Part shown: positions 27,078 through 34,251 of the stretch, piece after piece
Layout: each line of letters opens with the position of its first letter
Numbering within the stretch: position 1 is the first letter of the stretch
Assembly: GCF_029675105.1 (NCBI RefSeq)
Contig: NZ_JAQQFV010000004.1
Location: 124,001-188,000, forward strand
Direction of reading: 5' to 3'
Length of the DNA: 64,000 nucleotides
From: Nocardia anocheti
GTDB lineage: Bacteria > Actinomycetota > Actinomycetes > Mycobacteriales > Mycobacteriaceae
The notes under the pieces: model-generated
The model's input: only the letters and a program-made list of their open reading frames with translations
Told to the model about the DNA's origin: nothing
The model's database searches: none
Made by a program: the position numbers and the translations under genes

Positions 27078-27112
27078 GCTCCCCCATCTGGACTCGAACC
27101 AGAAACCTGCCG
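27078..27112. repeat. attL core (duplicate 3' end of tRNA-Asn)
   Basis: 35 bp identical to 36149-36183, covering the tRNA 3' end, T-arm and half the anticodon stem. Identity stops at 27113. The rest of the tRNA is missing here, so this is an attachment site and not a tRNA gene. Confidence 0.93.
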
Positions 27113-27129
27113 GTGAAATTTCCGGCGGT

Positions 27130-27141
27130 TCCCGTACTTTC
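27130..27141 (-). repeat. Candidate integrase arm site 1
   Basis: TCCCGTACTTTC, the reverse complement of the 12-mer GAAAGTACGGGA found also at 27251 and 36040. It lies 18 bp inside attL. Confidence 0.6.
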
Positions 27142-27250
27142 AACTGTCCCGATGTGTCCTAGATTGTCCAGTGCTGCAACGACTTTCGAGAGTTCGACCG
27201 GTTTCGGTGTCCACCTGAATCCACGCGAATCCGACCGCGTTTATCCGGGG

Positions 27251-27262
27251 AAAGTACGGGAC
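27251..27262 (+). repeat. Candidate integrase arm site 2
   Basis: GAAAGTACGGGA, identical to the copy near attR and inverted relative to site 1. It lies just beyond the end of the XRE-TPR gene. Confidence 0.6.
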
Positions 27263-27270
27263 CGGCGGCG

Positions 27271-28431
27271 CTACAGGCTGGCGCCGAGCCAATGCGCGAA
27301 CCCGAGCAGTCCCTCGGACTGGCGGCGCTGGGCGGCGGCGATGCCGTAGACCGTTTCGCGCACGGACGGGTGCAGCCGGGTCTGCTGCGGTGCTGCGGCG
27401 CGGGCCTTGTTGAGCGAGGCGAGCGCGCGGTCCGGCTTGCCGCTCATGAGCCACGCGCGGGCATTGTCCTGCCAGTGATGCGCAACGCGGGTCGGCGGGG
27501 CATCGGTGCCGTAGGTCAGCGCCGCGCCGTCGAACGCTGCGCGGTTCGGGTCGCCCGCCTCGAGCTCGATCGCGTGCGCGTGGATGTCGACGTTCAGCGG
27601 ACCGAACGCGGTCATGTACATGTCGGTTTCGCCGGTGTGGGCGGCCAGCTCGCGCGCGGCGTCGACGTGAGCGACGGCGCCGGAGTAGTCCAGTTTGCGG
27701 GCGTCGTTGATCGCTCCGGCGAGGTGCGAGTATCCGGCCAGGACCATACCCGGTTGAGTGTCGTCGGCCGCGGCGATCGCCTGCTCGATGAGCTGCGCGG
27801 CTACCTCGGATTCGCCGTAGTGGGTGAGGATGCGAGCGCGGGCGAGCGCTGAGAACGCGCCGTGATTCGGGTCGTCACCGTGGGGCGCGTAGCTGTCGGC
27901 GAGGTCGAGCGCGGGCAACGCGAGCATGAGGTGACCGGTGCGGCGGGCCGACCATTCGGCCAGGATGTAGGCAGACGCGAGCAGCGAGTAGGCGTGTGCC
28001 CGGTCGTCGTCGCGGAGTTCGCGCACCGCGCCGTGCAGGCGGCGGATGATGCCGGGCAGTACCTCGATGGTCTGGCGGGTGCGGTCGCGGCGGTACAAAT
28101 CCTGAGCGGCGGCGAGGTCGGCCTCGAGCTGGGCGAGGGCGCCCGGTTCCTCGGCGCGCGCGTAGCGACCTTCGGCGAGCAGTATCGACAGCCCGTTCAC
28201 CGCGTCGGCGAGCGGCTTGCCGTCGTCGAATGGGGCGCCGGTCAACTGCTCGGGAGTGACGCGCAGGGCTCGCGCGACGGCGGACACGAAACCCGGCGAG
28301 GCGAGTTCGCGGCCCTGCTCGACGGCCTTGACCATGCTCAGGCTGTACGCGGCGCGGGTCGCGAGCTGGCGTTGATTCAGCCCGGCAATCTTGCGTTCGG
28401 TCGCGATGGCTTGGCCTACATGCGTCCCCAT
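27271..28431 (-). CDS. XRE-family regulator with C-terminal TPR-like domain
   Basis: 386 residues. The helix-turn-helix is at residues 7-65 (GQAIATERKIAGLNQRQLA, then SLSMVKAVEQGRELA). The rest is all helical with tetratricopeptide-like repeats (about 80-386), the layout of signal-sensing regulators such as those of Streptomyces mobile elements. It is divergent from two small coupled genes across 165 bp and probably controls them. It forms the cargo module next to attL. ATG at 28431; the fit to the family length is good. Confidence 0.82.
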   Translation of the reverse strand: MGTHVGQAIATERKIAGLNQRQLATRAAYSLSMVKAVEQGRELASPGFVSAVARALRVTPEQLTGAPFDDGKPLADAVNGLSILLAEGRYARAEEPGALAQLEADLAAAQDLYRRDRTRQTIEVLPGIIRRLHGAVRELRDDDRAHAYSLLASAYILAEWSARRTGHLMLALPALDLADSYAPHGDDPNHGAFSALARARILTHYGESEVAAQLIEQAIAAADDTQPGMVLAGYSHLAGAINDARKLDYSGAVAHVDAARELAAHTGETDMYMTAFGPLNVDIHAHAIELEAGDPNRAAFDGAALTYGTDAPPTRVAHHWQDNARAWLMSGKPDRALASLNKARAAAPQQTRLHPSVRETVYGIAAAQRRQSEGLLGFAHWLGASL

Positions 28432-28596
28432 ACGTCCGAGCGTACGTGTAGGCGTCCGCTCATGTCTGCGGTGTCACTGTCCCTTTACTGTCCCCCGGCG
28501 CTCTTGCCGGCGGCGACTCTGATTCCAGGCCGCGCCGCCGGGTCGACCACGAATCCCCGGCGGCGGGGCACCTCAACTCGACAGAGAGGGCGGAGC

Positions 28597-28866
28597 ATGT
28601 GGGGGCCGAAGCAATCCGTACCGGCACAGCCGACCGTGTGGGACATCATCGCGCGTCTGGCGAGCGAGGCAGAGCAGCAGGGACAGCCGTCGCCGGTGCT
28701 CGATCACTGCGCGCCGTCGTCGTTGTTGACGCCCGAGCAGGCACACACGGTCTTGCAGGTGCACCGCGCGTGTGAGCGCTGGCAGTGCCCGCGGAAAACC
28801 GCGGCGTGGAACGTGCTCGTTGCCGCGGGCCGCATCGTGCCGCGTCCGGCGAACGGGTCGATGTGA
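28597..28866 (+). CDS. Small hypothetical cargo protein A
   Basis: 89 residues from ATG at 28597, which follows AGAGAGGGCGGAG. No family is recognised. It contains a helical segment TVWDIIARLASEAEQQG, then LTPEQAHTVLQVHRACERWQC with two Cys, ending RIVPRPANGSM. The stop overlaps the next start by 4 nt, so both are made together. Position at the end of a satellite suggests an accessory, possibly phage-interference or lysogenic-conversion, role; that is inference only. Confidence 0.65.
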   Translation: MWGPKQSVPAQPTVWDIIARLASEAEQQGQPSPVLDHCAPSSLLTPEQAHTVLQVHRACERWQCPRKTAAWNVLVAAGRIVPRPANGSM

Positions 28867-29117
28867 CCGGCGGGCCGAGTGAGGGCGAGCTCGTCGAGCT
28901 CGGCGCCGATGTCGTCGCGGCCCTGGCCGCGGTTGAAGACGACGGACTGACCGGGCCGATCGTCCTCGCCAATGGCATGTGGGCGAACCGATGGCACGGG
29001 GCATGGCGAGTCACCGCGGACCGTGACGGCGCCGAGGAGGTGGGCCCGTTCGTGGGGCAGACGCTCGACGACTGCCGACTGTGGGCGAACCACAACCGAG
29101 TGATTGCCGAAAAGTAA
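28863..29117 (+). CDS. Small hypothetical cargo protein B
   Basis: 84 residues from a GTG overlapping the previous stop (GTGA). It is acidic, with a beta-like centre (GPIVLANGMWANRWHGAWRV) and a C-terminal helix (DDCRLWANHNRVIAEK). No family is recognised. It is translationally coupled to protein A; the pair may form a complex. Confidence 0.65.
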   Translation: MTGGPSEGELVELGADVVAALAAVEDDGLTGPIVLANGMWANRWHGAWRVTADRDGAEEVGPFVGQTLDDCRLWANHNRVIAEK

Positions 29118-29541
29118 CCCAGCAGCCTCACGCTGCGGGCCGACATCCGGCCGCTCGGACGGCTGCAACCGCGATTAGCATCCCTCGCGGCCACATTGGC
29201 ACGCGAGCGCGCCCGAACCTCGCCGAACGAATAGAACCCGGCCGTTCACCTGCCACACGCGCACCCAGGGGTGCGCCCGCCATCCACCCGCCCGAGCCCG
29301 GCACGCACCCCCGGGGAGAGAGAAATAGCCTGACTGCCACGGACGAGTCAGGGGGTGGGGGTCGGATGATTAGGACGGGGGTACCCCTCCCGAGCTATTG
29401 CCAGTAGTTAGCCACCGGCGGTATCGGCTGTCAAACGCAACTCACCCCCTACCCGGAATGGATCGGGCAGGGGGTGAGCGCGTACCGGGATGGGTGCGAG
29501 CACCGAGGCCAACACCTCGCACCCGCCCGGCAGAACTGGGG
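29118..29541. other. 424-bp non-coding interval in the element
   Basis: No convincing gene is seen. It holds a small hairpin, GCGCACCC-AG-GGGTGCGC (29259-29276), that could end the cargo transcript, and the terminator at 29441-29478 for the leftward operon. A packaging or cohesive-end site could also lie here but cannot be recognised by eye. Confidence 0.6.
29441..29478 (-). terminator. Terminator after the capsid operon
   Basis: CTCACCCCCTACCCG pairs with CGGGCAGGGGGTGAG (one mismatch) over a 9-nt loop. It lies 64 bp after the capsid stop, with no clear T-tract. Confidence 0.65.
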
Positions 29542-30435
29542 TCAGCCAGCGAGGCCGGTCAGCTTCTTGATCGCGCCGGGGTTGGTGATCGCGATTGCGG
29601 GCACCGTGTAGCACTGCACCCAGGTGCGCCGGGTGGCTTCCTCGCGCCACACCTCGGTGCTCAGCGGCACCTCGAATCCGATGGTGCCCGCGGTGCCGTA
29701 CTGGGTCACGTAGCCGGTGCCGGCCGCGACGCGCGGGCTCGAGAACAGAGTCGTGATGCCGGCCGATTCCAGCACGGCCGCGAGCCCTTCGCCGTAGGTG
29801 ACCGACAGGTTGTAGTTCTCCTGCGGGTTGAGGATCAGCGTGTCGTATCGGTGCCCGAGTTCCTGCACGTCGGCGGCGAGCTGCGCGGCGGCCAGGTCCG
29901 CGGCCGGGCGCCCGGCGTTGGGGGTCAGGTCCTCGGGCGGGCCGACGGTGACGACGTTGCTCCAGTCGTTGCCGGGCACGACGTTGGGCCCGGTCAGTAC
30001 TTGCTCGATGGCGTCGACGAGGCGCTGATTGATCTTGCGCACGATGGTGTTCGACAACTGGGTCACGCTGTCGTCGAGGTCGGAGATGTTGTTGCGGATG
30101 CGGTTCTCGTCGGTGATGAAGAACTTGCCGCCCCAGTCCTCGACGTGGGCGAGCTTCGGGTCGGGGCGTTCGCCGTTGACGACGGCGTACTCCGAACCGG
30201 GCGCGCGCTGCTCGAGGTTGCGCGTGGTGTACATCTGCGCGGCCGTTGCCTCGGTGTACAGGATGGCGCCGCCCTGTACCGGCGCCCCGAACGGCTTGAG
30301 GAACTTGTCGACCAACAGCTGAGTGTTGGTCAGTTCCGCGATCCGGGTGGAGATGCGCGAGGGCTGCTTGAGCACGGCGTCAACGGTGAGGTTGCGCCCG
30401 CTCAGGCTCGGGCTCAGCGAGTAGTTGTTCGGCAT
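29542..30435 (-). CDS. HK97-fold-type phage major capsid protein
   Basis: 297 residues, a normal length for actinophage major capsid proteins without a large delta domain. The N-arm opens MPNNYSLSPSLSG. An E-loop-like segment is ILYTEATAAQMYTTRNLEQRAPGSEY. The spine-helix region is FITDENRIRNNISDLDDSVTQLSNTIVRKINQRLVDAIEQVL. The A-domain strands include HRYDTLILNP and a terminal AIAITNPGAIKKL. It is the last gene of the leftward train and overlaps the preceding gene by 56 bp. An encapsulin is unlikely because no cargo enzyme is adjacent and the context is clearly phage. Confidence 0.85.
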   Translation of the reverse strand: MPNNYSLSPSLSGRNLTVDAVLKQPSRISTRIAELTNTQLLVDKFLKPFGAPVQGGAILYTEATAAQMYTTRNLEQRAPGSEYAVVNGERPDPKLAHVEDWGGKFFITDENRIRNNISDLDDSVTQLSNTIVRKINQRLVDAIEQVLTGPNVVPGNDWSNVVTVGPPEDLTPNAGRPAADLAAAQLAADVQELGHRYDTLILNPQENYNLSVTYGEGLAAVLESAGITTLFSSPRVAAGTGYVTQYGTAGTIGFEVPLSTEVWREEATRRTWVQCYTVPAIAITNPGAIKKLTGLAG

Positions 30436-30829
30436 CGGTACGGTTCCTCTCCAAGTGGTGGGTCAGCTCGAGCCGGTCGACCATCCAGCGGCCACCGACT
30501 CGGCGGCCGGGCAGTGTTCGGCGTCGAAGTCGTTGCCGCACTGCCGAGGTCGTTGTGCCGAGCAGCGCGGCGGCCTCGGTGGTGCCGATCGGGTCGAGCA
30601 TTGCCGCCGAGTGTGCGGACTCGGGCGCGACCGGAAGGACCGTGCTTCCGCTGTCGGAACCGGCCAGGAGATCGGCCAGGCGCACGAGACGCGGCGGCAG
30701 GGGCGGCAACCCGGCGCGGGCGGCCAGTTGCGCGGCCAGATTCAGCGCCGCGGCCACCTCCCGGGCCGGACGCGGCCCGAGCGCGACGTACTCCCCCAGG
30801 CGTACGCACTCGGCGGGGTCATTCGCCAC
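30380..30829 (-). CDS. Helix-turn-helix protein upstream of capsid gene
   Basis: 149 residues. The C-terminal third holds a MerR/excisionase-like winged helix: IGTTEAAALLGTTTSAVRQRLRRR, then LPGRRVGGRWMVDRLEL. The N-terminal two thirds are helical and Ala/Leu-rich. Its position directly before the capsid gene, with a 56-bp overlap, is where small terminase subunits or scaffolds sit in larger phages. It could therefore be a DNA-recognition factor for packaging or a regulator; the sequence does not decide. Confidence 0.7.
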   Translation of the reverse strand: MANDPAECVRLGEYVALGPRPAREVAAALNLAAQLAARAGLPPLPPRLVRLADLLAGSDSGSTVLPVAPESAHSAAMLDPIGTTEAAALLGTTTSAVRQRLRRRTLPGRRVGGRWMVDRLELTHHLERNRTDAEQLLAEPEPERAQPHR

Positions 30830-31319
30830 CGCTCCCCCTTTCGGGGTCGATGTCCCAGCCGTCGGCGTTGGCCTGCCGCTCGGCTACCTCGCTATAGGCG
30901 GCCTCGAGCAGTTCCTCGGCGACGCCTGCCAGGTGTTCGGGCAGCGCCGGGGACATGCGCAGCGCGGTCGCGCAGACCTCGGCGAGCAGTTCGACCACGC
31001 GCCCTTGCTCGGCCGCTTCGGCGACCACCGATTCCAGTCCCGCGCGCTCGTCGGGGTCGCTGGCGCCGAGTACGTGTGTCCACACCGCCAGCGCGCGCCG
31101 TCGATCGGCGAAGTAGTGGCGACCGTTGTCCGCGAAATCATCGGGGTTGCCCGGCGCGGGCTTGTCGTTGCTGTTCACCCAATCCTCCAGTCTCGCAATG
31201 CCGTTGGACCATCGTTCGGCCGCCGCGACGCCCTCGGCGACGAGGGCGCGCCATTGGTCCATGCCCGCGGCCAGGCGGGCGGCCACCGCTCGGCGAGCGC
31301 GTTCGGGGCGGTTGTTCAT
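30819..31319 (-). CDS. Hypothetical helical phage protein
   Basis: 166 residues from ATG at 31319, overlapping the WhiB-like stop by 4 nt and the next gene by 11 nt. It is mostly helical and acidic (EEGVAAAERW-like and LESVVAEAAEQGRVVELLAEV segments), with no cysteine motif or known fold. The tight overlaps show it belongs to the element's main operon. Confidence 0.6.
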   Translation of the reverse strand: MNNRPERARRAVAARLAAGMDQWRALVAEGVAAAERWSNGIARLEDWVNSNDKPAPGNPDDFADNGRHYFADRRRALAVWTHVLGASDPDERAGLESVVAEAAEQGRVVELLAEVCATALRMSPALPEHLAGVAEELLEAAYSEVAERQANADGWDIDPERGSGGE

Positions 31320-31606
31320 GCCGCGTCTCCCTTCGGTCGGCCCACCGGGGCCGGTAGGTTGCGGGCGCGCCCGGCCCACACCCCGGCCGCTGCGCGGCCC
31401 AGTTCGCGGGCGACGCCGTTGCACTCGACGAGCACGGGGCAGCTCCGGCAGATGCGCGCCGCGGCCTCGAGGCGGTATCGCCGGTCGTCGTCGTCCTCGT
31501 CGGGCACCTCGGCGTCGAACAACGGCGCGCGGCCGGTGCAGGCGGCCCCGATGAGCCGCTCGTCGGCGAGGTCGGCGACGAGCGCGCGCACCTTCGGCCA
31601 GATCAC
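31316..31606 (-). CDS. WhiB-like iron-sulfur regulator
   Basis: 96 residues. The four cluster cysteines are Cys23, Cys53, Cys56 and Cys62 (C-X29-C-X2-C-X5-C), followed by the GVWAG turn (75-79) that replaces the usual GVWGG. WhiB-like proteins hold a 4Fe-4S cluster and bind region 4 of the principal sigma factor. Phage-encoded ones can repress host whiB genes. The C-terminal basic tail is short. GTG at 31606 overlaps the ATPase stop by 4 nt. Confidence 0.82.
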   Translation of the reverse strand: MIWPKVRALVADLADERLIGAACTGRAPLFDAEVPDEDDDDRRYRLEAAARICRSCPVLVECNGVARELGRAAAGVWAGRARNLPAPVGRPKGDAA

Positions 31607-33000
31607 GACTCGCCCCGTTCCTCGCGCCACGCCCGGAGCGCCGAGTTCGCTCGATCGCTGCCCCATCCCATCCGGTCCTGTACGTCGCGCTTCGATTTCG
31701 GCGCGGGGTCGAGGGCATCGAGGGCGGCCACGTCGTCGGCCACGCGCGCCGAGTCCGTCACGCTGATTCCCCAACTCGTCGGGGCCTTGTCGTCCTTGGT
31801 GGGCGCACGGATGACCGGCTCGAGCAGCCCGTCGACGGCGGCGTGTGGGTCGAGGCGCAGCAGCCCGGCAGCCGGTTCCTTGCCCGAGCCGGGGCAGTGC
31901 TGGCGTAGGCCGCCGTGTCGGTCCTTGTTCACCGTGAGCCACGCCGAGCCGCCCTTGCCAGGGGCGAACGGTTCATTGATCGTGACGCGCAGCGAGACAC
32001 CCCCGATGGTGCGCCGTTTGGCCGCGGTACCGCCCGGTCCGAGCGTGCGCGATTCGGTGCCCTTGGCGAGATGGTCGATCACCAGCACCGCGGCGCCGGA
32101 CTTCGCTAGCGGCTTGAGCACCGACCGGTGCGCGTTGGTGTACTCGTCGGCGGAGTTCGACGACGAACCGAACAGCGGCAGCAGCTCGCCGAGCGAGTCG
32201 AGCACCACCACGCCCGGCGCCCAGGTGCGCATGTCGGCGACGATGGCGGCCAGGTGTAGCCGGTCCTCGGGCTCGACGTAGAGGAACCGCTCGGGATCGG
32301 CCAGCGCTGCTCTGTCGGCGCCGAGCGCCAGCAGGCGCCCGACCGTGGGGCCGGGCCCGTTGTGGTCGAGGTCGATCACCAGCACCCGGCCGCTGCCGTA
32401 CTCGCCGAGCAGTTCCCGCGCAGCGACGAGCGCGAGCCAGGTCTTGCCGGATTCCGGGTCGCCGAACACGAGGTTGACCTCACCGGCATAGAACAACGCA
32501 CGTTGATCGTCGCGGATCCCGTAGGCCGGGGCGGGCGGCTCGGGTAGGCCACCGGCGAGCAGTGCGGCCACGTCGAAATACCGGCCGTAGTCCACCTGTT
32601 CGGCGTGGTCCTGAGAGTGGTCCTGAGTGGTCCGGGACCGCTGTTCGGCGCGGTCCTGCGGGCCGTCCTCGGCCTTGGGGGTGCCAGGACCACGTTTCGG
32701 CGTTGTTTTCGCAGCTCGCGGGCGTTTCCGGGTGCGTGGTCCTTGGTCCTCACCCCCTAGGGGCTCAGGACCAGGACCACCGGTCCCCGACTGGTCCTGT
32801 GCGTGGTCCTGAGTGGTCCCGGCGCCGGTCGTTGCGGTGGCCGGTTGGCTGTCGAGCCATGCCGTGTAGTCGTCGTGGTAGGCGCGGCAGGTCAGGCACG
32901 CCCGATCGCGCCCGGCGGGGTGCCGGGGGCAGGACTGCGGCGGGGGTGGTTCCACGGCGGGCCGCGCCGACGGTGCGACGGTCTCGACGCCTCGGGGCAT
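31603..33000 (-). CDS. RepA-like RecA-fold replication ATPase
   Basis: 465 residues. The N-terminus has a zinc-finger-like CPRH..C..C (24-38). A low-complexity Thr/Gln/Asp/His linker follows (about 55-135, with TTQDHAQD and TTQDHSQD). The RecA-like ATPase has Walker A GDPESGKT (180-187), Walker B VVVLDS (Asp268) and a KGTES region. A helical C-terminus with a winged-helix look closes it (KSKRDVQDRMGWGSDRANSAL). Related proteins are hexameric RepA-type helicases or primase partners of actinophages. The linker DNA carries the GGTCC/GGACC cluster. The start could also be later; ATG at 33000 is used. Confidence 0.78.
   Translation of the reverse strand: MPRGVETVAPSARPAVEPPPPQSCPRHPAGRDRACLTCRAYHDDYTAWLDSQPATATTGAGTTQDHAQDQSGTGGPGPEPLGGEDQGPRTRKRPRAAKTTPKRGPGTPKAEDGPQDRAEQRSRTTQDHSQDHAEQVDYGRYFDVAALLAGGLPEPPAPAYGIRDDQRALFYAGEVNLVFGDPESGKTWLALVAARELLGEYGSGRVLVIDLDHNGPGPTVGRLLALGADRAALADPERFLYVEPEDRLHLAAIVADMRTWAPGVVVLDSLGELLPLFGSSSNSADEYTNAHRSVLKPLAKSGAAVLVIDHLAKGTESRTLGPGGTAAKRRTIGGVSLRVTINEPFAPGKGGSAWLTVNKDRHGGLRQHCPGSGKEPAAGLLRLDPHAAVDGLLEPVIRAPTKDDKAPTSWGISVTDSARVADDVAALDALDPAPKSKRDVQDRMGWGSDRANSALRAWREERGES
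32605..32819. repeat. GGTCC/GGACC motif cluster, possible replication origin
   Basis: Fourteen copies of GGTCC or its complement fall in about 215 bp. They include an exact 15-bp repeat GGTCCTGAGTGGTCC at 32619-32633 and 32805-32819 and the related GTGGTCCTGAG at 32605. The segment encodes the low-complexity linker of the ATPase. Iteron-like repeats inside or beside a rep gene are a known origin layout, but coding constraint could also explain them. Confidence 0.5.
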
Positions 33001-33053
33001 TCGGGTTCACCTCCTCCTCGGGGCCCGCGCGATGGCGGGCCCCGGCTAGTTCG

Positions 33054-33458
33054 TCAGCCGCGGAATGCGGCGTGTGCTGCGCGGTTGGCGGCGACCCATG
33101 CGGCTTCGGCATCGGGCCAGGACAGTTCGGCGACCCCCTCGAGGTGGCGGTGTGCGGCCTCGAGCTGGCTACGCCGTCGTTGTTCTCGTGCGGCGCTGTC
33201 GAGTGCCCGCCGTACTGCGGTGGCGGTGTGGTCGGTGGTGGGTACTGGCTGGGCGCCGTTGTGCCGCTCCCAGACCGCGCGCGCATCTTCCGCGCTGCGG
33301 ATGGGCCGCCCTATCGACGGAGCCACCACCGCCGGGAGCGGAGCCGTCAGCGATGCTCGTCGGGTGGGCCGGGCACCGAATTCGTGGGCAACTACGGACG
33401 CGCACAGATAGCCCGTCGGCAGCCAGAAGAACAGCAACACAACGATTTTCGTCATCAT
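33054..33458 (-). CDS. Small membrane-anchored hypothetical protein
   Basis: 134 residues from ATG at 33458, which overlaps the upstream stop (ATGA). An N-terminal hydrophobic helix (TKIVVLLFFWLPTGYLCASVV) is followed by a helical, Arg/Ala-rich cytoplasmic or periplasmic part with EAAHRHLEGVAELSW and WVAANRAAHAAFRG. No family is recognised. Confidence 0.65.
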   Translation of the reverse strand: MMTKIVVLLFFWLPTGYLCASVVAHEFGARPTRRASLTAPLPAVVAPSIGRPIRSAEDARAVWERHNGAQPVPTTDHTATAVRRALDSAAREQRRRSQLEAAHRHLEGVAELSWPDAEAAWVAANRAAHAAFRG

Positions 33459-33865
33459 CCCGCCACCGCCGGGCACTGCCGAAGGCACCGGAACAGTTGC
33501 CCGTTCTCGCCGAACCCGTCCGGCCTCGAGGTCGAACCGATCGCGAACGCTCGGCCGCATCGGTGGCAGGCCACGCCGTCGGCGACCTGCCGCTCGATCA
33601 GTCGGCCGCGCTCGTTGGCTTGATCCCACAGCGCCGACGGGAGCGTGTCGAACATGGTCGCGAACAAGATCAGGTAGACGGCAGGAGTTGCCATCGGATC
33701 GGCCATGTACGCGCGCAGGCGTTTGCCGCGCTCACCGAACATCAGGGCGACCTCGTCGAGCGTCATGCCCGACTCGGCGATGCGCTCGGCAACGATGAGC
33801 CAGAACGCGCGCATGACGTAGACCAGCACGGGCCCGCTCGGGGTACGGGCGATAGACTCGGGCAT
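33455..33865 (-). CDS. Hypothetical protein with C-terminal zinc ribbon
   Basis: 136 residues from ATG at 33865, preceded by GAAGGA. The N-terminal half contains a helix-turn-helix-like GMTLDEVALMFGERGKRLRAYM. The end has two Cys pairs (CHRCGRAF and CLRQC) typical of a zinc ribbon. It is probably a nucleic-acid-binding phage protein. The role is unknown. Confidence 0.65.
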   Translation of the reverse strand: MPESIARTPSGPVLVYVMRAFWLIVAERIAESGMTLDEVALMFGERGKRLRAYMADPMATPAVYLILFATMFDTLPSALWDQANERGRLIERQVADGVACHRCGRAFAIGSTSRPDGFGENGQLFRCLRQCPAVAG

Positions 33866-33960
33866 GAATTCCTTCTTTCGCAAGGGTTGGGGTTCACAGG
33901 CCCGGGAGCGGGTGCAACCGCTCGCCGGGCCGCTCTTGCACTGGGCGGAGACTGACAGCA

Positions 33961-34149
33961 TCACGCGGCGCCCTGGTCGGCCCGCTCGACGAATTCCGCG
34001 ATGGCGTCAGACGAGATCAGGCGGCGCCCGCCGACCTTGACCGAGCGCACCGCGCCATCACGGATGAGGACATACAGCGTCGCCCGACTGATTCCGAGCA
34101 GCTCGGCGGCGACCGGAACCGCGTACATGCGCTTCTGCTGGGTGGACAT
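33961..34149 (-). CDS. xis: Excisionase/AlpA-like DNA-binding protein
   Basis: 62 residues, one winged-helix domain: VPVAAELLGISRATLYVLIRDG, then RSVKVGGRRLISSDAIAEFV. This is the MerR-like excisionase fold that bends attachment-site DNA for excision. GGAGG precedes the ATG at 34149. It is first in the leftward operon and divergent from the repressor-integrase pair. A transcriptional activator role is also possible for this fold. Confidence 0.82.
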   Translation of the reverse strand: MSTQQKRMYAVPVAAELLGISRATLYVLIRDGAVRSVKVGGRRLISSDAIAEFVERADQGAA

Positions 34150-34251
34150 CTAACCTCCGAATGTTCCGAATTGCGACACATAGTGACTCATTGTTGAACG
34201 GACACTTCGGGACGCTAGCAGATGTTCCGGGACGTGTGCAATCATGTCGCA
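34150..34251. promoter_or_regulatory. Divergent switch region between excisionase and repressor
   Basis: The interval is AT-richer than its surroundings. It carries a 9-bp perfect inverted repeat ATTGCGACA (34170-34178) / TGTCGCAAT (34245-34253) and a direct repeat ATGTTCCG (34161-34168, 34222-34229). These are good candidates for repressor operators controlling the leftward lytic-type operon and the rightward repressor promoter. Confidence 0.6.

Noticed and set aside
27078..27112. A second tRNA-Asn gene
   Set aside because: Only the 3' half is present and identity stops in the anticodon stem; it is the attL copy.
29542..30435. An encapsulin nanocompartment shell
   Set aside because: There is no neighbouring cargo enzyme, and the gene lies within an integrase-bounded phage-type operon.
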